64,000 nucleotides of DNA from CAVQBL01 sp963710715. GTDB taxonomy: Bacteria > Pseudomonadota > Gammaproteobacteria > DSM-16500. Within the stretch, counting starts at the first letter, position 1. Each line of letters opens with the position of its first letter. The stretch spans positions 570,272-634,271 of the forward strand of contig CAVQBL010000016.1 of NCBI GenBank assembly GCA_963710715.1, read 5' to 3'. The notes below the pieces were generated by a model, which saw only the letters and a list, made by a program, of their open reading frames with translations, had not been told where the DNA came from and did no database searches. The position numbers were made by a program, and so were the translations under genes. Positions 37,303-46,137 of the stretch are shown in pieces.

Positions 37303-38760
37303 CTAAGGGTGACGATTCAACGAATTAGATTCAGAGAATACACCAAAAGACAGTGACTCTAATAGATTTTGATATACTTTGGATGTTTCTGATGCTCGTC
37401 CAATTGAAGATGATCTAATATGGGTTATCAAATATCTTTCTAATTCGACTCTTAACTCAGTCCAAAGAATAATGTTCGTTACATCATTTTTTTCTTCTCG
37501 TACAAGAGAATCATTAATTCTATTTAAAATATGAATAACACCTTTTGGTTGGTTCAGCTTTTTAAAGAATTTTGCAGAAGAGGACAAGTTCCATGTTGTT
37601 TTTTCTAATTCATTTTTTATATTAAGAATTTGTTGCTTTGCTTGCAGATCAATATTCTTATCTTGCTCTTGCTCGGCTAAAGTATAGTGCCTTCCTTCGC
37701 ATTTGAAAGAGTCATAGATGAGAATACACGTTGCAACTCCTGCTTCATTAATGTCTGCTTTATAACATCGTGCTATAGCTCGATTCCTTGCATCATCCTT
37801 GCCTATCAAAATGGCTCGTAATCCAGATTGTTTAGTTTTAACTAATCCTTCATTCGTATCTTCTCGATTTTTCTCTGCGCTTTGAGTCCATTTTTCATAC
37901 GTTAAACAATTATAAGGTTTTATTTTTTTGGCATATTCTTTTACCTGAGATTCTGTTCCTATCCATTTATGTAAATAAGTACCACGATCTTTTGTAAACA
38001 TGGCTTTGATACAACTTTCATTTTTATCATAGAAAACACCCACTTGATGCCTGCTAGCATCATGCCTACCAAATGGGGGTGTGGCAAAATCAGACGATAA
38101 ATACGTATAAGAACTTTTTTTCATGTAGTCGTGAACTGATTTAGCTCGCCGTTTCTTTTGATAAGGAACAATCTCCTCTGTCAGATGAATGAATTTAACT
38201 ATATCTTTTCCTTCTGGAACAGGGCGTCTAAGCTTAGCATCTCTTATGTTATGATTTTTAAATTCAGCCACATATTTCTTCCAATTGTGAGGCGATATTA
38301 TTTTCCCTAAGCCACGCTTGTCTTCCAAACATTGTTTAGCTCGCTGATAAAGTTCTCGATCTTTTTGATCTAGAGCTGCGTCATTTTGTTTTTCGCTAAC
38401 TTCTATCTTGATTTCTGGGCTCGCTATGCTGAATTGTCGAAAAATATTACTTTTGACATTCTTAATATTTTGATCTTTTGGTAATACTTCATCAATCCAT
38501 TTTATTAAAGCAGGGCAGTTATTCATTTTGTTTTCCTCGTTATGCTTTTTTAATAATGAGGCAATGACAAAATGATTTTCTTTCGGTTGCGAATTAATAA
38601 ATTTTTTCAATATTTTCTCATCTGACCAAACTTCTGGAATTGCTAGTAATTCAGCCATTTTTGATGGTAAAAATATAGGTATTCTAAATCTATGGGATTG
38701 ATTTGATGAAAAATATTTATTTAATAAGCGAGCAATGTTGATGGCGGGTTGTAATTTCAT
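37303..38760 (-). CDS. 485-residue hypothetical protein, candidate effector
   Basis: Basic, soluble, no signal peptide. Recognisable blocks but no known family: LYQRAKQCLEDKRGLGKII, SSYTYLSSDFATPPFGRHDA, HQVGVFYDKNESCIKAMFTK and IGKDDARNRAIARCYKADI, then GVATCILIYDSF. The central HQVGVFYDK/CIKAMFTKDRG segment looks like a compact beta-rich enzyme or binding fold. It starts 39 nt after the end of the ORF at 38799 and probably shares the transcript that begins at the PmrA-type box at 40045-40060. Function unknown. Confidence 0.75.
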   Translation of the reverse strand: MKLQPAINIARLLNKYFSSNQSHRFRIPIFLPSKMAELLAIPEVWSDEKILKKFINSQPKENHFVIASLLKKHNEENKMNNCPALIKWIDEVLPKDQNIKNVKSNIFRQFSIASPEIKIEVSEKQNDAALDQKDRELYQRAKQCLEDKRGLGKIISPHNWKKYVAEFKNHNIRDAKLRRPVPEGKDIVKFIHLTEEIVPYQKKRRAKSVHDYMKKSSYTYLSSDFATPPFGRHDASRHQVGVFYDKNESCIKAMFTKDRGTYLHKWIGTESQVKEYAKKIKPYNCLTYEKWTQSAEKNREDTNEGLVKTKQSGLRAILIGKDDARNRAIARCYKADINEAGVATCILIYDSFKCEGRHYTLAEQEQDKNIDLQAKQQILNIKNELEKTTWNLSSSAKFFKKLNQPKGVIHILNRINDSLVREEKNDVTNIILWTELRVELERYLITHIRSSSIGRASETSKVYQNLLESLSFGVFSESNSLNRHP

Positions 38761-38798
38761 TAATCGTTCAAATCAAGAGAAGCTCTATTGGCGATAGT

Positions 38799-39131
38799 TT
38801 AATTAACAGTCAATTGCTTATTTTCTATTTTGCTAATAAGTAAAGAAAAATTTTCGTCATTTTGAAAACAAGCCATAACATCTAGAAGTAGGTACTCTTT
38901 CCTCATGTAGTTAATGGTAAGCTTCGTCAGGGCAACGGGTGACAATTTATTTTTTATCATAAGGCGTGCATTCAGAAGCATGAAGAGGATTCGATAAAAG
39001 CGTAATAATAACAGTGCAGTGTTGAAAAATTCTGCCACAGGGTCCATTTTCATTTTGAAAATTGGCAATGCACTTTGAAAAATTTGATGAAATTGTTCTG
39101 GTGTTAATGTTGCTTGCCAAGTCAGCAAGAA
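38799..39131 (-). pseudogene. C-terminal continuation of the 281-residue effector-like protein after an in-frame TGA
   Basis: This stretch is in the same frame as the gene at 39132-39977, separated only by one TGA (39132-39134). It reads LLTWQATLTPEQFHQIFQSA, then PIFKMKMDPVAEFFNT and ARLMIKNKLSPVALTKLTI, ending at TAA. It looks like real protein sequence and has no start of its own with a ribosome site. The simplest reading is a nonsense mutation splitting a ~390-residue protein; read-through is an alternative. Confidence 0.55.
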
Positions 39132-39977
39132 TCACGTGGGTCCAGCTGGCTGAGTTGATGCACAAGTTGTAAAAGATTTTTCTTCGATACTCATTAAGGA
39201 TGAAGATTCGTAATTTCTTCTGTACGTGTTATTTTTAAAGCAATGCTTAAATAGTTCTTCACAATATTTTTTTATAAATTCCCAAGTAATTTCCTTATTT
39301 TGATCTGTATCTTTAGCGTCACGATCCCGAAAAACACAATTTTGACCAATGTAATTTTTAAAAAAATCTACCACTTTTTTAGTGACAACATTTTCATCAT
39401 CATTTTTTTCTATTGTTCTAAAGCATCGTTCTATTAAACGATCAAAATTAAGTGTGCCACTGATGTTTTTAACGGCGAACACTAGCGCATCTGCAGTGCG
39501 AGCTTCAATACATCCAACATCGCTGTCCTTTATTTGATGAGAAAATTCCAGCAAGAGCCCTCTATTTTCCATTTCAACAATGGATTTTTCAAACGCGCTT
39601 ACTAACTCTTGTATTGCTGTTACAACTTTTTGCGGATCTTTGTAAGCATTAAAATGCATGGAGGTATTGTTAAAATCACGAATCACATGTTTCTTTTTAT
39701 CTTGTTTGCTTATTTTCCATGTGTTATTTGTTCTATACGTATAAACTTCAGGTTGATCATAATGTTCAACTGCGTAAGCAATAAATTGGCTATTTACTTT
39801 AATGAACTTTAAACTATTGATCACCTTAAGTATGACACCTTTGTGATCTGGTTTTATATCAGTTGAATTTAGGACAAAAGTAAGATAATTATTCAGCAAA
39901 GATAAATCGATTTTATGTTCGCCACTGTCCGGATTTATTTTTTCTGGCACCTTATTGTATATTCTCGTACCGCTCAT
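39132..39977 (-). CDS. Hypothetical protein (281 residues), candidate effector, possibly truncated
   Basis: Soluble helical protein starting at ATG 39977 (MSGTRIYNKVPEKINPDSGE). Blocks: ILKVINSLKFIKVNSQFIAY, MHFNAYKDPQKVVTAIQELV, DVGCIEARTADALVFAVKNI and FDRLIERCFRTIEKND. No family recognised. A PmrA-type box lies 68 nt upstream. The same frame continues past the TGA stop for about 110 codons, so the real protein may be ~390 residues. It faces the YopJ-like gene across a 418-base intergenic region that holds two such boxes. Confidence 0.75.
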   Translation of the reverse strand: MSGTRIYNKVPEKINPDSGEHKIDLSLLNNYLTFVLNSTDIKPDHKGVILKVINSLKFIKVNSQFIAYAVEHYDQPEVYTYRTNNTWKISKQDKKKHVIRDFNNTSMHFNAYKDPQKVVTAIQELVSAFEKSIVEMENRGLLLEFSHQIKDSDVGCIEARTADALVFAVKNISGTLNFDRLIERCFRTIEKNDDENVVTKKVVDFFKNYIGQNCVFRDRDAKDTDQNKEITWEFIKKYCEELFKHCFKNNTYRRNYESSSLMSIEEKSFTTCASTQPAGPT

Positions 39978-40044
39978 TACCTTGCCTCGTTTGTATAAGT
40001 TTTTGAATTTAAAATGATAGTACTAATAAGATACAGGATAAAGA

Positions 40045-40060
40045 TTAAGTTAATCTTAAG
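40045..40060 (-). promoter_or_regulatory. PmrA-type box upstream of the 39132-39977 gene
   Basis: Minus strand CTTAA-GATTAA-CTTAA, perfect half-sites, followed by a TATCTT-like -10. Probably drives the 39977 to 37303 genes. Confidence 0.7.
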
Positions 40061-40251
40061 ATCCGATAAAAAATGCTGATCTCATAAGAAGATTTTGGAT
40101 TTGACAAATCAAAAGTAACAATTCAAACTAAGCTCTTTTATCCTTTCCCTTTGACTATAAAATCGATTTTCTTCATTCCGAAATACCATCTATGTGCTGT
40201 GAGCAACAGTCCATTTTGCTTAATGGCAATCTTCACAAGAAAACGAGTGAC

Positions 40252-40267
40252 ATTAAGAATATCTTAA
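40252..40267 (+). promoter_or_regulatory. PmrA-type box upstream of the YopJ-like gene
   Basis: Plus strand ATTAA-GAATAT-CTTAA (also readable on the minus strand as CTTAA-GATATT-CTTAA). A GATAAAATTATA stretch 12 nt further on offers a -10 element. The ATG of the downstream gene is at 40396. Between this box and the one at 40045 I see no coding potential. Confidence 0.65.
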
Positions 40268-40395
40268 GGTGGTAATGATAAAATTATATACAAGGTATTT
40301 TGTAATGCGTTGGATTTAAACGAAAATTATAAAAATTAATTATAATCAATGAGTTATAAATTTATAGCTAGATTGATACGAGGAGTGGTAACTAT

Positions 40396-42306
40396 ATGTT
40401 AGCAGCAAACGGGCTACAGAATTTATTAGATTCTTCACAGCAACAAATGCTGCAAGCAGCATTGCTGAGCTTGAAGAAAATAGGTGAAGCAAAAGTAGAA
40501 GAAGGAAAAATCAGCATACTTCCTGGCGAGATTAGAAGGCAGATAAGGGAAGGAACAGCGAGTTATTTAAATGACTATAAAAACTCACCTGAAGCACTAA
40601 AGAAAGAATTCTCTTTAGCTACGATATTAGAAGCTTTTCAAAAAGAATTGGATGACCCTAAAATTACGATTAAAAGCGCCTTGGATAATTTTGGTAAAAA
40701 CACAGCAGTGCAAGAAGGTAATAGGTCTGCTAGAGATAATAGTTTTCGGAATTATTTATTTGCTTTTCGTAGTGATGAAATTGTTTCGAATGCAATTTTA
40801 TTAGATGAGAAACAAGAAGTTGATGTTCGTGATGCAGGGATGTGCCGCGCTGATTATGAATTTATTAACCAAGTTTTTGAAAAAAAATATCCTCTTGATT
40901 TTAAACTTGATGCAAATGCAACAATAGAAGATATCAGAAAAATAATAATTAACTTAGTAGACAGATATGTTATTGCAGCGTTTGCGTGGTCTAAAGTTAC
41001 AAATCAGCAACTCAATGAAGAGATGGCGTTGAAGTACGAAAGGCTTCAAGGTCCATTAAAAGAAGGAGTCCTGTCATTATCTGCAGCATTCGACATAATA
41101 TTAGACGATTTTAAATCCACTACATTAAAACATGAGTGTCGTTTTCGAGATGTTTGTTCTAATCTTAAAAATGGGGTGTTACAAAATTTAAATAAAATGC
41201 TCACTCAAGATATTCATGAGTGTTATAAGACTGGATTAAATAAATCGGTAAAATATTTTACTAAAGAGCGCTTTAACGTTGATGCTGAAAATAAAGATCT
41301 TCGCTCTGTAGAGGGTATTACTTCGATAGCAAGTTTAATCGAATTTCTTTTGGAGTATCAAAAGCTTAAATGTAAAAGAGAGGGTATTCTTTTTGATTGT
41401 ACTCTTTTTATGATAATGGAACCGGAATATGAATTAGAATTCAAAATAAAAGGTATAACCAATTACTATAACAACGAGTCAGGCTTGAGATGTGTAACTG
41501 ATTTTGTTAAAGGCCGCTGTATTGAGTTTCTAGAAAAAAGTAAACAATCTTCTAGCCGATTTCAAATTAAAATCAATAATCGTTCGCACTATACAGTTGT
41601 TGATGTTCAATTGGATCGTGATTCGCAATCAAATGCTATGAAGAAAAAATGTTTTATCATGGATGCTGCGCAGGATCCCAGACTGTATGCGGTTTATCAT
41701 GTATTTTCAGATCAAGGTTTTAAAGTTTATATAGCAGGTAAAGATAGCGAAGCAATTCAACTGGATAAATTCAGCTGCTCTATTTTTGCTTACGGTTTGG
41801 CAGTAGCATCTTCAAAAGATTTTGGCTTATTTGACCTATTGGAGCAAAAAAAAGAGCCAGAAGAAAAGTTAGAGAAAGAAAAAGCGAAAGAGGGAGATGA
41901 AGAGGAAGAAGAAATAAAGAATGATGAGCTACCAAAGTTTGTATCTTGGTTGAATTTACCAGGACAATATGTAAGAAATGCCCAGTCTGCTTCTTTTCAC
42001 CATGACTATGAAGAAAAACATGATACCTCAAAGATGATTGTCACCAGTGGTGGGGAATCTTATGCGGCATACAAAAATAAATGCATGAAGTTTAACAGCT
42101 TTAGACAGAAGAATCATAATACTGGTACTCTAATGGAAATGTTATTTTATGGGGAAGCCATTGAAGCTTTATTGGCAAATTCTGCAAGTGATGTTTTTTT
42201 CTTAGGCCATGGCCAAATAGAGAAACTCAGTGAAAATTTTGAATTTTCCCCTAAGCAAAAGAAAGAAGATCAACCTGCCAATACAGTGACTCTCACAAGA
42301 GGATGA
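40396..42306 (+). CDS. YopJ-like (CE clan) acetyltransferase/protease, candidate effector
   Basis: 636 residues, GAGGAG ribosome site before ATG 40396. The N-terminal ~370 residues are helical and unrecognised. Residues ~390-475 resemble the catalytic core of YopJ-family acetyltransferases: His398 in NRSHYTVVDVQL, Asp423 in CFIMDAAQDP, then Gln455 and Cys461 in IQLDKFSCSIFAYGLAVAS. The Gln-to-Cys spacing of six equals that of YopJ, and the His-to-Asp and Asp-to-Cys distances (25 and 38) are near YopJ's. A Glu/Lys-rich stretch (~490-515) and a further ~110 residues follow. YopJ enzymes acetylate host kinases. Family call rests on motif order and spacing, not a profile search. Confidence 0.7.
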   Translation: MLAANGLQNLLDSSQQQMLQAALLSLKKIGEAKVEEGKISILPGEIRRQIREGTASYLNDYKNSPEALKKEFSLATILEAFQKELDDPKITIKSALDNFGKNTAVQEGNRSARDNSFRNYLFAFRSDEIVSNAILLDEKQEVDVRDAGMCRADYEFINQVFEKKYPLDFKLDANATIEDIRKIIINLVDRYVIAAFAWSKVTNQQLNEEMALKYERLQGPLKEGVLSLSAAFDIILDDFKSTTLKHECRFRDVCSNLKNGVLQNLNKMLTQDIHECYKTGLNKSVKYFTKERFNVDAENKDLRSVEGITSIASLIEFLLEYQKLKCKREGILFDCTLFMIMEPEYELEFKIKGITNYYNNESGLRCVTDFVKGRCIEFLEKSKQSSSRFQIKINNRSHYTVVDVQLDRDSQSNAMKKKCFIMDAAQDPRLYAVYHVFSDQGFKVYIAGKDSEAIQLDKFSCSIFAYGLAVASSKDFGLFDLLEQKKEPEEKLEKEKAKEGDEEEEEIKNDELPKFVSWLNLPGQYVRNAQSASFHHDYEEKHDTSKMIVTSGGESYAAYKNKCMKFNSFRQKNHNTGTLMEMLFYGEAIEALLANSASDVFFLGHGQIEKLSENFEFSPKQKKEDQPANTVTLTRG

Positions 42307-42390
42307 TTAAAATAGAATTTATGCGAGCATGCTTATGTAGGGGGCAGACCCATGTGACTGCCCATGTTGAGCAAGGGGGGGCACACCCAG

Positions 42391-42642
42391 CTCATATCAT
42401 TCCCCACATCTCCTTCTGCCAATGAGTGCGAGCGCTGAAGTTAGATCGAAGCCCCGTCATTGCGAGCCCGCGCGCGCTTTTTTGCGTGGGCGTGGCAATC
42501 CAGGGAGCACAAAAACGTTCCCCTGGATTGCTTCGCATGAAAAGCACATGCTCGCAATGACGGGGCTTCGATCTAACTTCAGCGCCCACCGCGCTCATTG
42601 GCATAGTCAGGAGAAATTTTGAGATGTGGGGAATGATATGAA
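42391..42642. repeat. Nested compound palindrome built on the interspersed repeat
   Basis: Outer arms CTCATATCATTCCCCACATC (42391 on) and GATGTGGGGAATGATATG (ending 42642); inner arms TTAGATCGAAGCCCCGTCAT, then TGCGAG (42441-42466) against its complement at 42551-42576; in the centre GGCAATCCAG and CTGGATTGC. The inner unit is a copy of the CGTCATTGCGAG...GGCAATCCAG family, carried inside another inverted repeat. No gene lies in 42307-42758. Confidence 0.8.
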
Positions 42643-42788
42643 CCCAGCTAAGAGCGCGCTGGGGCAGGCTGTGGTGCGCCCCTACTCAATTTGGCATAAT
42701 GAATTTGTTAGATTCAAAGCATGACAAAGAGAGTAAAAAAATGTTAGACTAGCAGCCTATGTTACAGAATATTAAGTCGGAGATAAGC

Positions 42789-43322
42789 ATGCCAGAATTT
42801 CGTTTTGATGATGAGTTAGTAATACCCGATGCGAATGGTAGCGCCCCTCAAAAATACGCTGATTTACTCAAGAAGCTCCCCAAATTTAATGGTAAACCCA
42901 AGACTCGAAAAGAAATAATAGATAAATTTGCTGAGCTCGCAAAACAAGATCTAGACTTAAAGAAGCCTTATGAAGAAGCTCTCGCTGAATTTAACAGGCA
43001 TGAAATGCCGCCTGTCACTATGAATGATGCTGTCGCTAAGGCATTTCTCCATAGTTTAATCATTGATGGAAACAGATTATGTATACGTTATAATGACGAC
43101 GTAACCCCACCACTTACCCAAATAATAACTGCTACTAATCATGCCAAGCAAGAAAACCGAGACCCCAATCCCAGTCAAAATACTCAAAATTTCGTAAATT
43201 CAATTCCTAGTCAGGCAGGGCTTTATTCTAAATCATCAAATCCTTGCGCTGCGCGGTCTGCTGTTTCAGGACAAGAAAACGGATCTGGTCATCAGCCACA
43301 AACGGTGGTGTGCGCATCCTAA
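42789..43322 (+). CDS. Hypothetical protein (177 residues)
   Basis: I start at ATG 42789 because GGAG lies 6-7 nt upstream; the frame is open ten codons earlier (42759). Text: MPEFRFDDELVIPDANG, KYADLLKKLPKFNGKPKTRK, MNDAVAKAFLHSLIIDGNRL and a polar Asn/Gln/Ser-rich tail. Unrecognised. No PmrA-type box found. It lies among effector candidates, which is the only hint to its role. Confidence 0.65.
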   Translation: MPEFRFDDELVIPDANGSAPQKYADLLKKLPKFNGKPKTRKEIIDKFAELAKQDLDLKKPYEEALAEFNRHEMPPVTMNDAVAKAFLHSLIIDGNRLCIRYNDDVTPPLTQIITATNHAKQENRDPNPSQNTQNFVNSIPSQAGLYSKSSNPCAARSAVSGQENGSGHQPQTVVCAS

Positions 43323-43457
43323 ATTTTCCATTCATACATGAAGCCCATCAAACTTTTTGTGTTGATCCAAGCAGCAAAAAGTTCTTTGGATGCGCGTGTA
43401 CGTTTTGACGCAGTGGTCAATTTCTATTCATTGTTACTTTAAGACATTATTGTTAAA

Positions 43458-44653
43458 ATGCCCCTCATAACTAAACGAGAGGGTATTATAATATTGCATT
43501 CTATACAACAAGCTATTGAGCAGCGTTACAATCCACAGCCAATGAAGTCTTATCGTAGAAACGATGCGTATGCGTTATCAAATTTAATTGAATCTAAAGA
43601 TAATGACCTTGAGTCTCTTAAAAGATTTATCGAAAAGTATCCTAAGTCTTTATATAAGCGACTTCGTGGAGCAAGTAATGAATTTCCTTATACACTATTT
43701 AAAAAAATATGATAAATCGAGTCGAGATTTTAAAAAATATGACGAATCTAACCAAGTGAATGTCAAATTAATCGAACCTGCTAGTCAAGTTAATTCTCTA
43801 CACAGTAAATTGACCGCCGCGCTTGTTTTCTTTGTGCATGTAACTACCATATATTTCGTATGGCTCTTTAAAAGTATTAAAGAAGAAGAACAAGAAGAAA
43901 AGCAATATTTCCTAGCAAAACAGCGGTACGAGCGGTACGTAAGAAAACAAGAAAATAAGAAAAGGAAAGATGAGCAAAAAGAAAAAATAAAAGCAGCACA
44001 GACGATAAGCCCAGAAGAAAAAGCAGCAATAGAGAAAAAAATAAAAGACAGAGAAGCAGCAGAAGCTAAAAGAGCAAAAGAGATGACAAAGGAAAACGCT
44101 GAGACAAATTTGATTTTACGAATAATGTTGTTAGGCAATGTGTATATTTTGCATTGATTTTCAATGCGTTTCGTTATGTTGTCGTTAGCTCACGGATGTT
44201 GGGAAAAGAAAGGGGGATTGTAGAGGAAGATTTGCGGGCTATGTTTGCGCATAATAGTATAAGAGAGATTAACGGAGCCACATTAGCAGAAGCCATTAAA
44301 GAATCAAAACAGGTTATTTCTCAATATTTGCGACAAACAAATGACAAAGCTATCAAAAAAGTCTCGCTTCTAAATACGTCCTTTTACAAGGCATTACACT
44401 TACACTCTGAAAACTCTTTATTATCAAATGATGGTTTATTGCTCTTGCTAATCATGCGGAAGCTGTTGCAACTTGCTTAAATAATATCGGCATAGATAAA
44501 ATTCTCTCACCTCCTGTCGTGAGATCAGTAAGTCTTGCAACCGCAAGAGTTGCACTAGTTAATAACTTACAGGGTATTGTGGCAGATGTTTCTAGTGCAG
44601 CAGCAAATATACCTGAGGAAACTAAGGTTTGTTGTAGTGCTGGAACTAAATAA
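43458..44653 (+). pseudogene. Hypothetical coiled-coil protein gene with about three frameshifts
   Basis: Successive frames give one ~395-residue protein: IQQAIEQRYNPQPMKSYRRN (43458-43712), then VNSLHSKLTAALVFFVHVTT with a hydrophobic stretch and a charged coiled coil (KQENKKRKDEQKEKIKAAQ) (43588-44157), then SRMLGKERGIVEEDLRAMFA (44154-44480), then GIDKILSPPVVRSVSLATAR to TAA 44651-44653. Junctions lie near 43700, 44140 and 44450. Function unknown; the charged helical make-up resembles the other candidate effectors here. Decay or sequence error are both possible. Confidence 0.6.
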
Positions 44654-44657
44654 TTAT

Positions 44658-44677
44658 CCCCCTTTGAAAAAAGGGGG
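44658..44677. terminator. Stem-loop between convergent genes
   Basis: CCCCCTTT-GAAA-AAAGGGGG directly after the TAA of the upstream gene and before the end of the convergent histone-like gene. No strong T-run follows on either strand, so termination is likely but not certain. Confidence 0.5.
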
Positions 44678-44712
44678 AGTATCCAATATTTTCTGGGAAA
44701 TGACGCCGAATG

Positions 44713-44889
44713 TTACTTTCTCTTAGCTTTACGACGGGTAACACGACGAGCAACTCGACGTACAGTACGTTTCGCTTTACGTACGGGTTTTCTTTTTGCT
44801 TTGGCCCGTGTGGATTTTTTCTTTGCTTTTACTCTTTTAGATGCTTTAGCTGTTTTTTTCTTTGCTACTGTCTTCCGTTTCTTTTTCAT
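44713..44889 (-). CDS. Histone H1-like, Lys/Arg-rich DNA-binding protein
   Basis: 58 residues, almost entirely Lys, Arg, Ala, Val and Thr (MKKKRKTVAKKKTAKASKRV, ending VTRRKAKRK). The start at 44889 has AAGGA upstream; the longer frame to 45060 has a different composition and is unlikely coding. Such small basic proteins (Hc1/Hq1-like in Chlamydia and Coxiella) bind and compact DNA, often in resting cell forms. Assignment is by composition. Confidence 0.75.
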   Translation of the reverse strand: MKKKRKTVAKKKTAKASKRVKAKKKSTRAKAKRKPVRKAKRTVRRVARRVTRRKAKRK

Positions 44890-45144
44890 GACGCTTTTCC
44901 TTTTGTTGATTGTGTAATATAAATTTATCACTATATGAAGCTGAATGACATTAGTAATACTCCTAAGTGGAGCTTGGATAAACCACTGTCCAAATCGTGA
45001 ACGAGCCCGAGCCCGTCTGCTTCGGTGAAACGCCAATTTAAGTGTATGTCCTATTGCCAAATATGCTAAAATAATATGTAGAGATATATAATTCCAGAAA
45101 TTGGGCGTTGGAAAAGCAACAGATCAAGACTGGAGAAAGCAAGG

Positions 45145-45786
45145 ATGAACATTGCATTAATTGGCGCTACAGGGTACATAGGTTCATATATTCTCACCGA
45201 AGCATTAAGTCGCGGCCACCAGATAACCGCTATTGTTACACATCCTGAAAAATTACCCCATCATCAAAAAGTTAACGCTAAAAAAGGTGATGTTTTTGAT
45301 GAAAAAGGACTTTCAGAGATGGTGATAGGGCATGATGCTGTCATCAGCGCATTTAGCCCTAAGCGTATGGATCCCAATATTTATGATCATTATGTTGAAG
45401 GCATACGCTCAATTATTTGCGGAGTTAAAAAAGCTCAGGTCAAACGCTTTTTGATTGTGGGTGGAGCGGGCAGTCTCACAGTGGAATCGGGAGTGCAGTT
45501 AGTTGATACGCCTGATTTTCCGAAAGAATGGAAAAAGGGAGCACTTGCAACACGCGAAGCTCTGCAAATTTTGCAAAAAGAAAATGCGTTGGAATGGACT
45601 TTTTTCAGTCCGGCTGCGTTTTTAGAACCAGGGCGTCGAACAGGAAAATTTAGATTAGGTAGTGATCATTTGATTGCAGATAAAAATGGCGAGAGCAGAA
45701 TTTCTACTCAAGATTATGCAATGGCAATGATTGATGAGTTGGAATCTCCTAAGCATGTGCGTAGGAGGTTTACGATTGGGTATTGA
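45145..45786 (+). CDS. NAD(P)-binding epimerase/reductase-like protein
   Basis: 213 residues. N-terminal Rossmann motif MNIALIGATGYIGSYILTEA (GxxGxxG), GDVFDEKGLSEMVIGHDAVI, VKRFLIVGGAGSLTVESG and ALEWTFFSPAAFLEPG. This is the atypical SDR/NmrA-like group (YwnB/FldH type) that acts as flavin or quinone reductase or as redox sensor; substrate unknown. The palindromic repeat starts six bases after its stop. Confidence 0.85.
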   Translation: MNIALIGATGYIGSYILTEALSRGHQITAIVTHPEKLPHHQKVNAKKGDVFDEKGLSEMVIGHDAVISAFSPKRMDPNIYDHYVEGIRSIICGVKKAQVKRFLIVGGAGSLTVESGVQLVDTPDFPKEWKKGALATREALQILQKENALEWTFFSPAAFLEPGRRTGKFRLGSDHLIADKNGESRISTQDYAMAMIDELESPKHVRRRFTIGY

Positions 45787-45791
45787 GTTTT

Positions 45792-45932
45792 ATTCGTCAT
45801 CGCGAGGCCGCGAAGCGCTTGGCCGTGGCGATCCAGAAACGACAACATTGCAACGTTCCCCTGGATTGCTTCGTCGTAAAAAGCACTCCTCGCAATGACG
45901 AGTTCTTTTTGTAAGAATCGTGAATAGTTACT
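45792..45932. repeat. Palindromic interspersed repeat, full form, directly upstream of the kdp operon
   Basis: CGTCATCGCGAGGCCGCGAA ... GGCGATCCAG on the left, CTGGATTGCTTCGTCG ... CTCGCAATGACGAGTTC on the right, then GTAAGAATCGTGAATAGTTAC. The left end is nearly identical to the piece inside kdpC at 50555-50597. Only 21 nt separate it from the first kdp ORF, so the operon promoter must lie in or before the repeat. Confidence 0.88.
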
Positions 45933-45953
45933 TAATGAGACGAAATTATTTCT

Positions 45954-46049
45954 ATGACAGACCTTATTTTTATTGCAATCATACTTATCTTTTTTATTCT
46001 CAGCTTTGGGCTAATTAGCTTTTTTGATTCATTATCACGGAGTGAGTGA
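45954..46049 (+). CDS. Small membrane protein at the head of the kdp operon
   Basis: 31 residues: MTDLIFIAIILIFFILSFGL, then ISFFDSLSRSE. One membrane helix. Similar tiny ORFs precede kdpF/kdpA in many bacteria. Its TGA overlaps the kdpF ATG (TGATG). Confidence 0.65.
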   Translation: MTDLIFIAIILIFFILSFGLISFFDSLSRSE

Positions 46050-46135
46050 TGGGCCTTTATTTAATTTGTGGATTAATTACTCTCGGTTTATTCATTTATT
46101 TGTTAGTTGTGTTGTTTAAGCCGGAGTTGTTTTAG
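46049..46135 (+). CDS. kdpF: KdpF, small subunit of the potassium-transporting ATPase
   Basis: 28 residues, a single hydrophobic helix (LITLGLFIYLLVVLFKPELF) with the typical KPE-F ending. It stabilises the KdpABC complex. It ends 2 nt before kdpA. Confidence 0.82.
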   Translation: MGLYLICGLITLGLFIYLLVVLFKPELF

Positions 46136-46137
46136 CG

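Noticed and set aside
38799..39977. Genetic code with TGA read as Trp
   Set aside because: TGA ends several other genes normally, such as phhB and the first small kdp ORF, so a single in-frame TGA is better explained by mutation or read-through.
43430..43457. PmrA-type box before the coiled-coil gene
   Set aside because: CTTTAA and GTTAAA are present but the spacing and half-sites do not fit CTTAA-N6-CTTAA.
44890..45060. N-terminal extension of the histone-like protein
   Set aside because: Composition differs sharply from the basic 58-residue core, and the internal ATG at 44889 has its own ribosome site.
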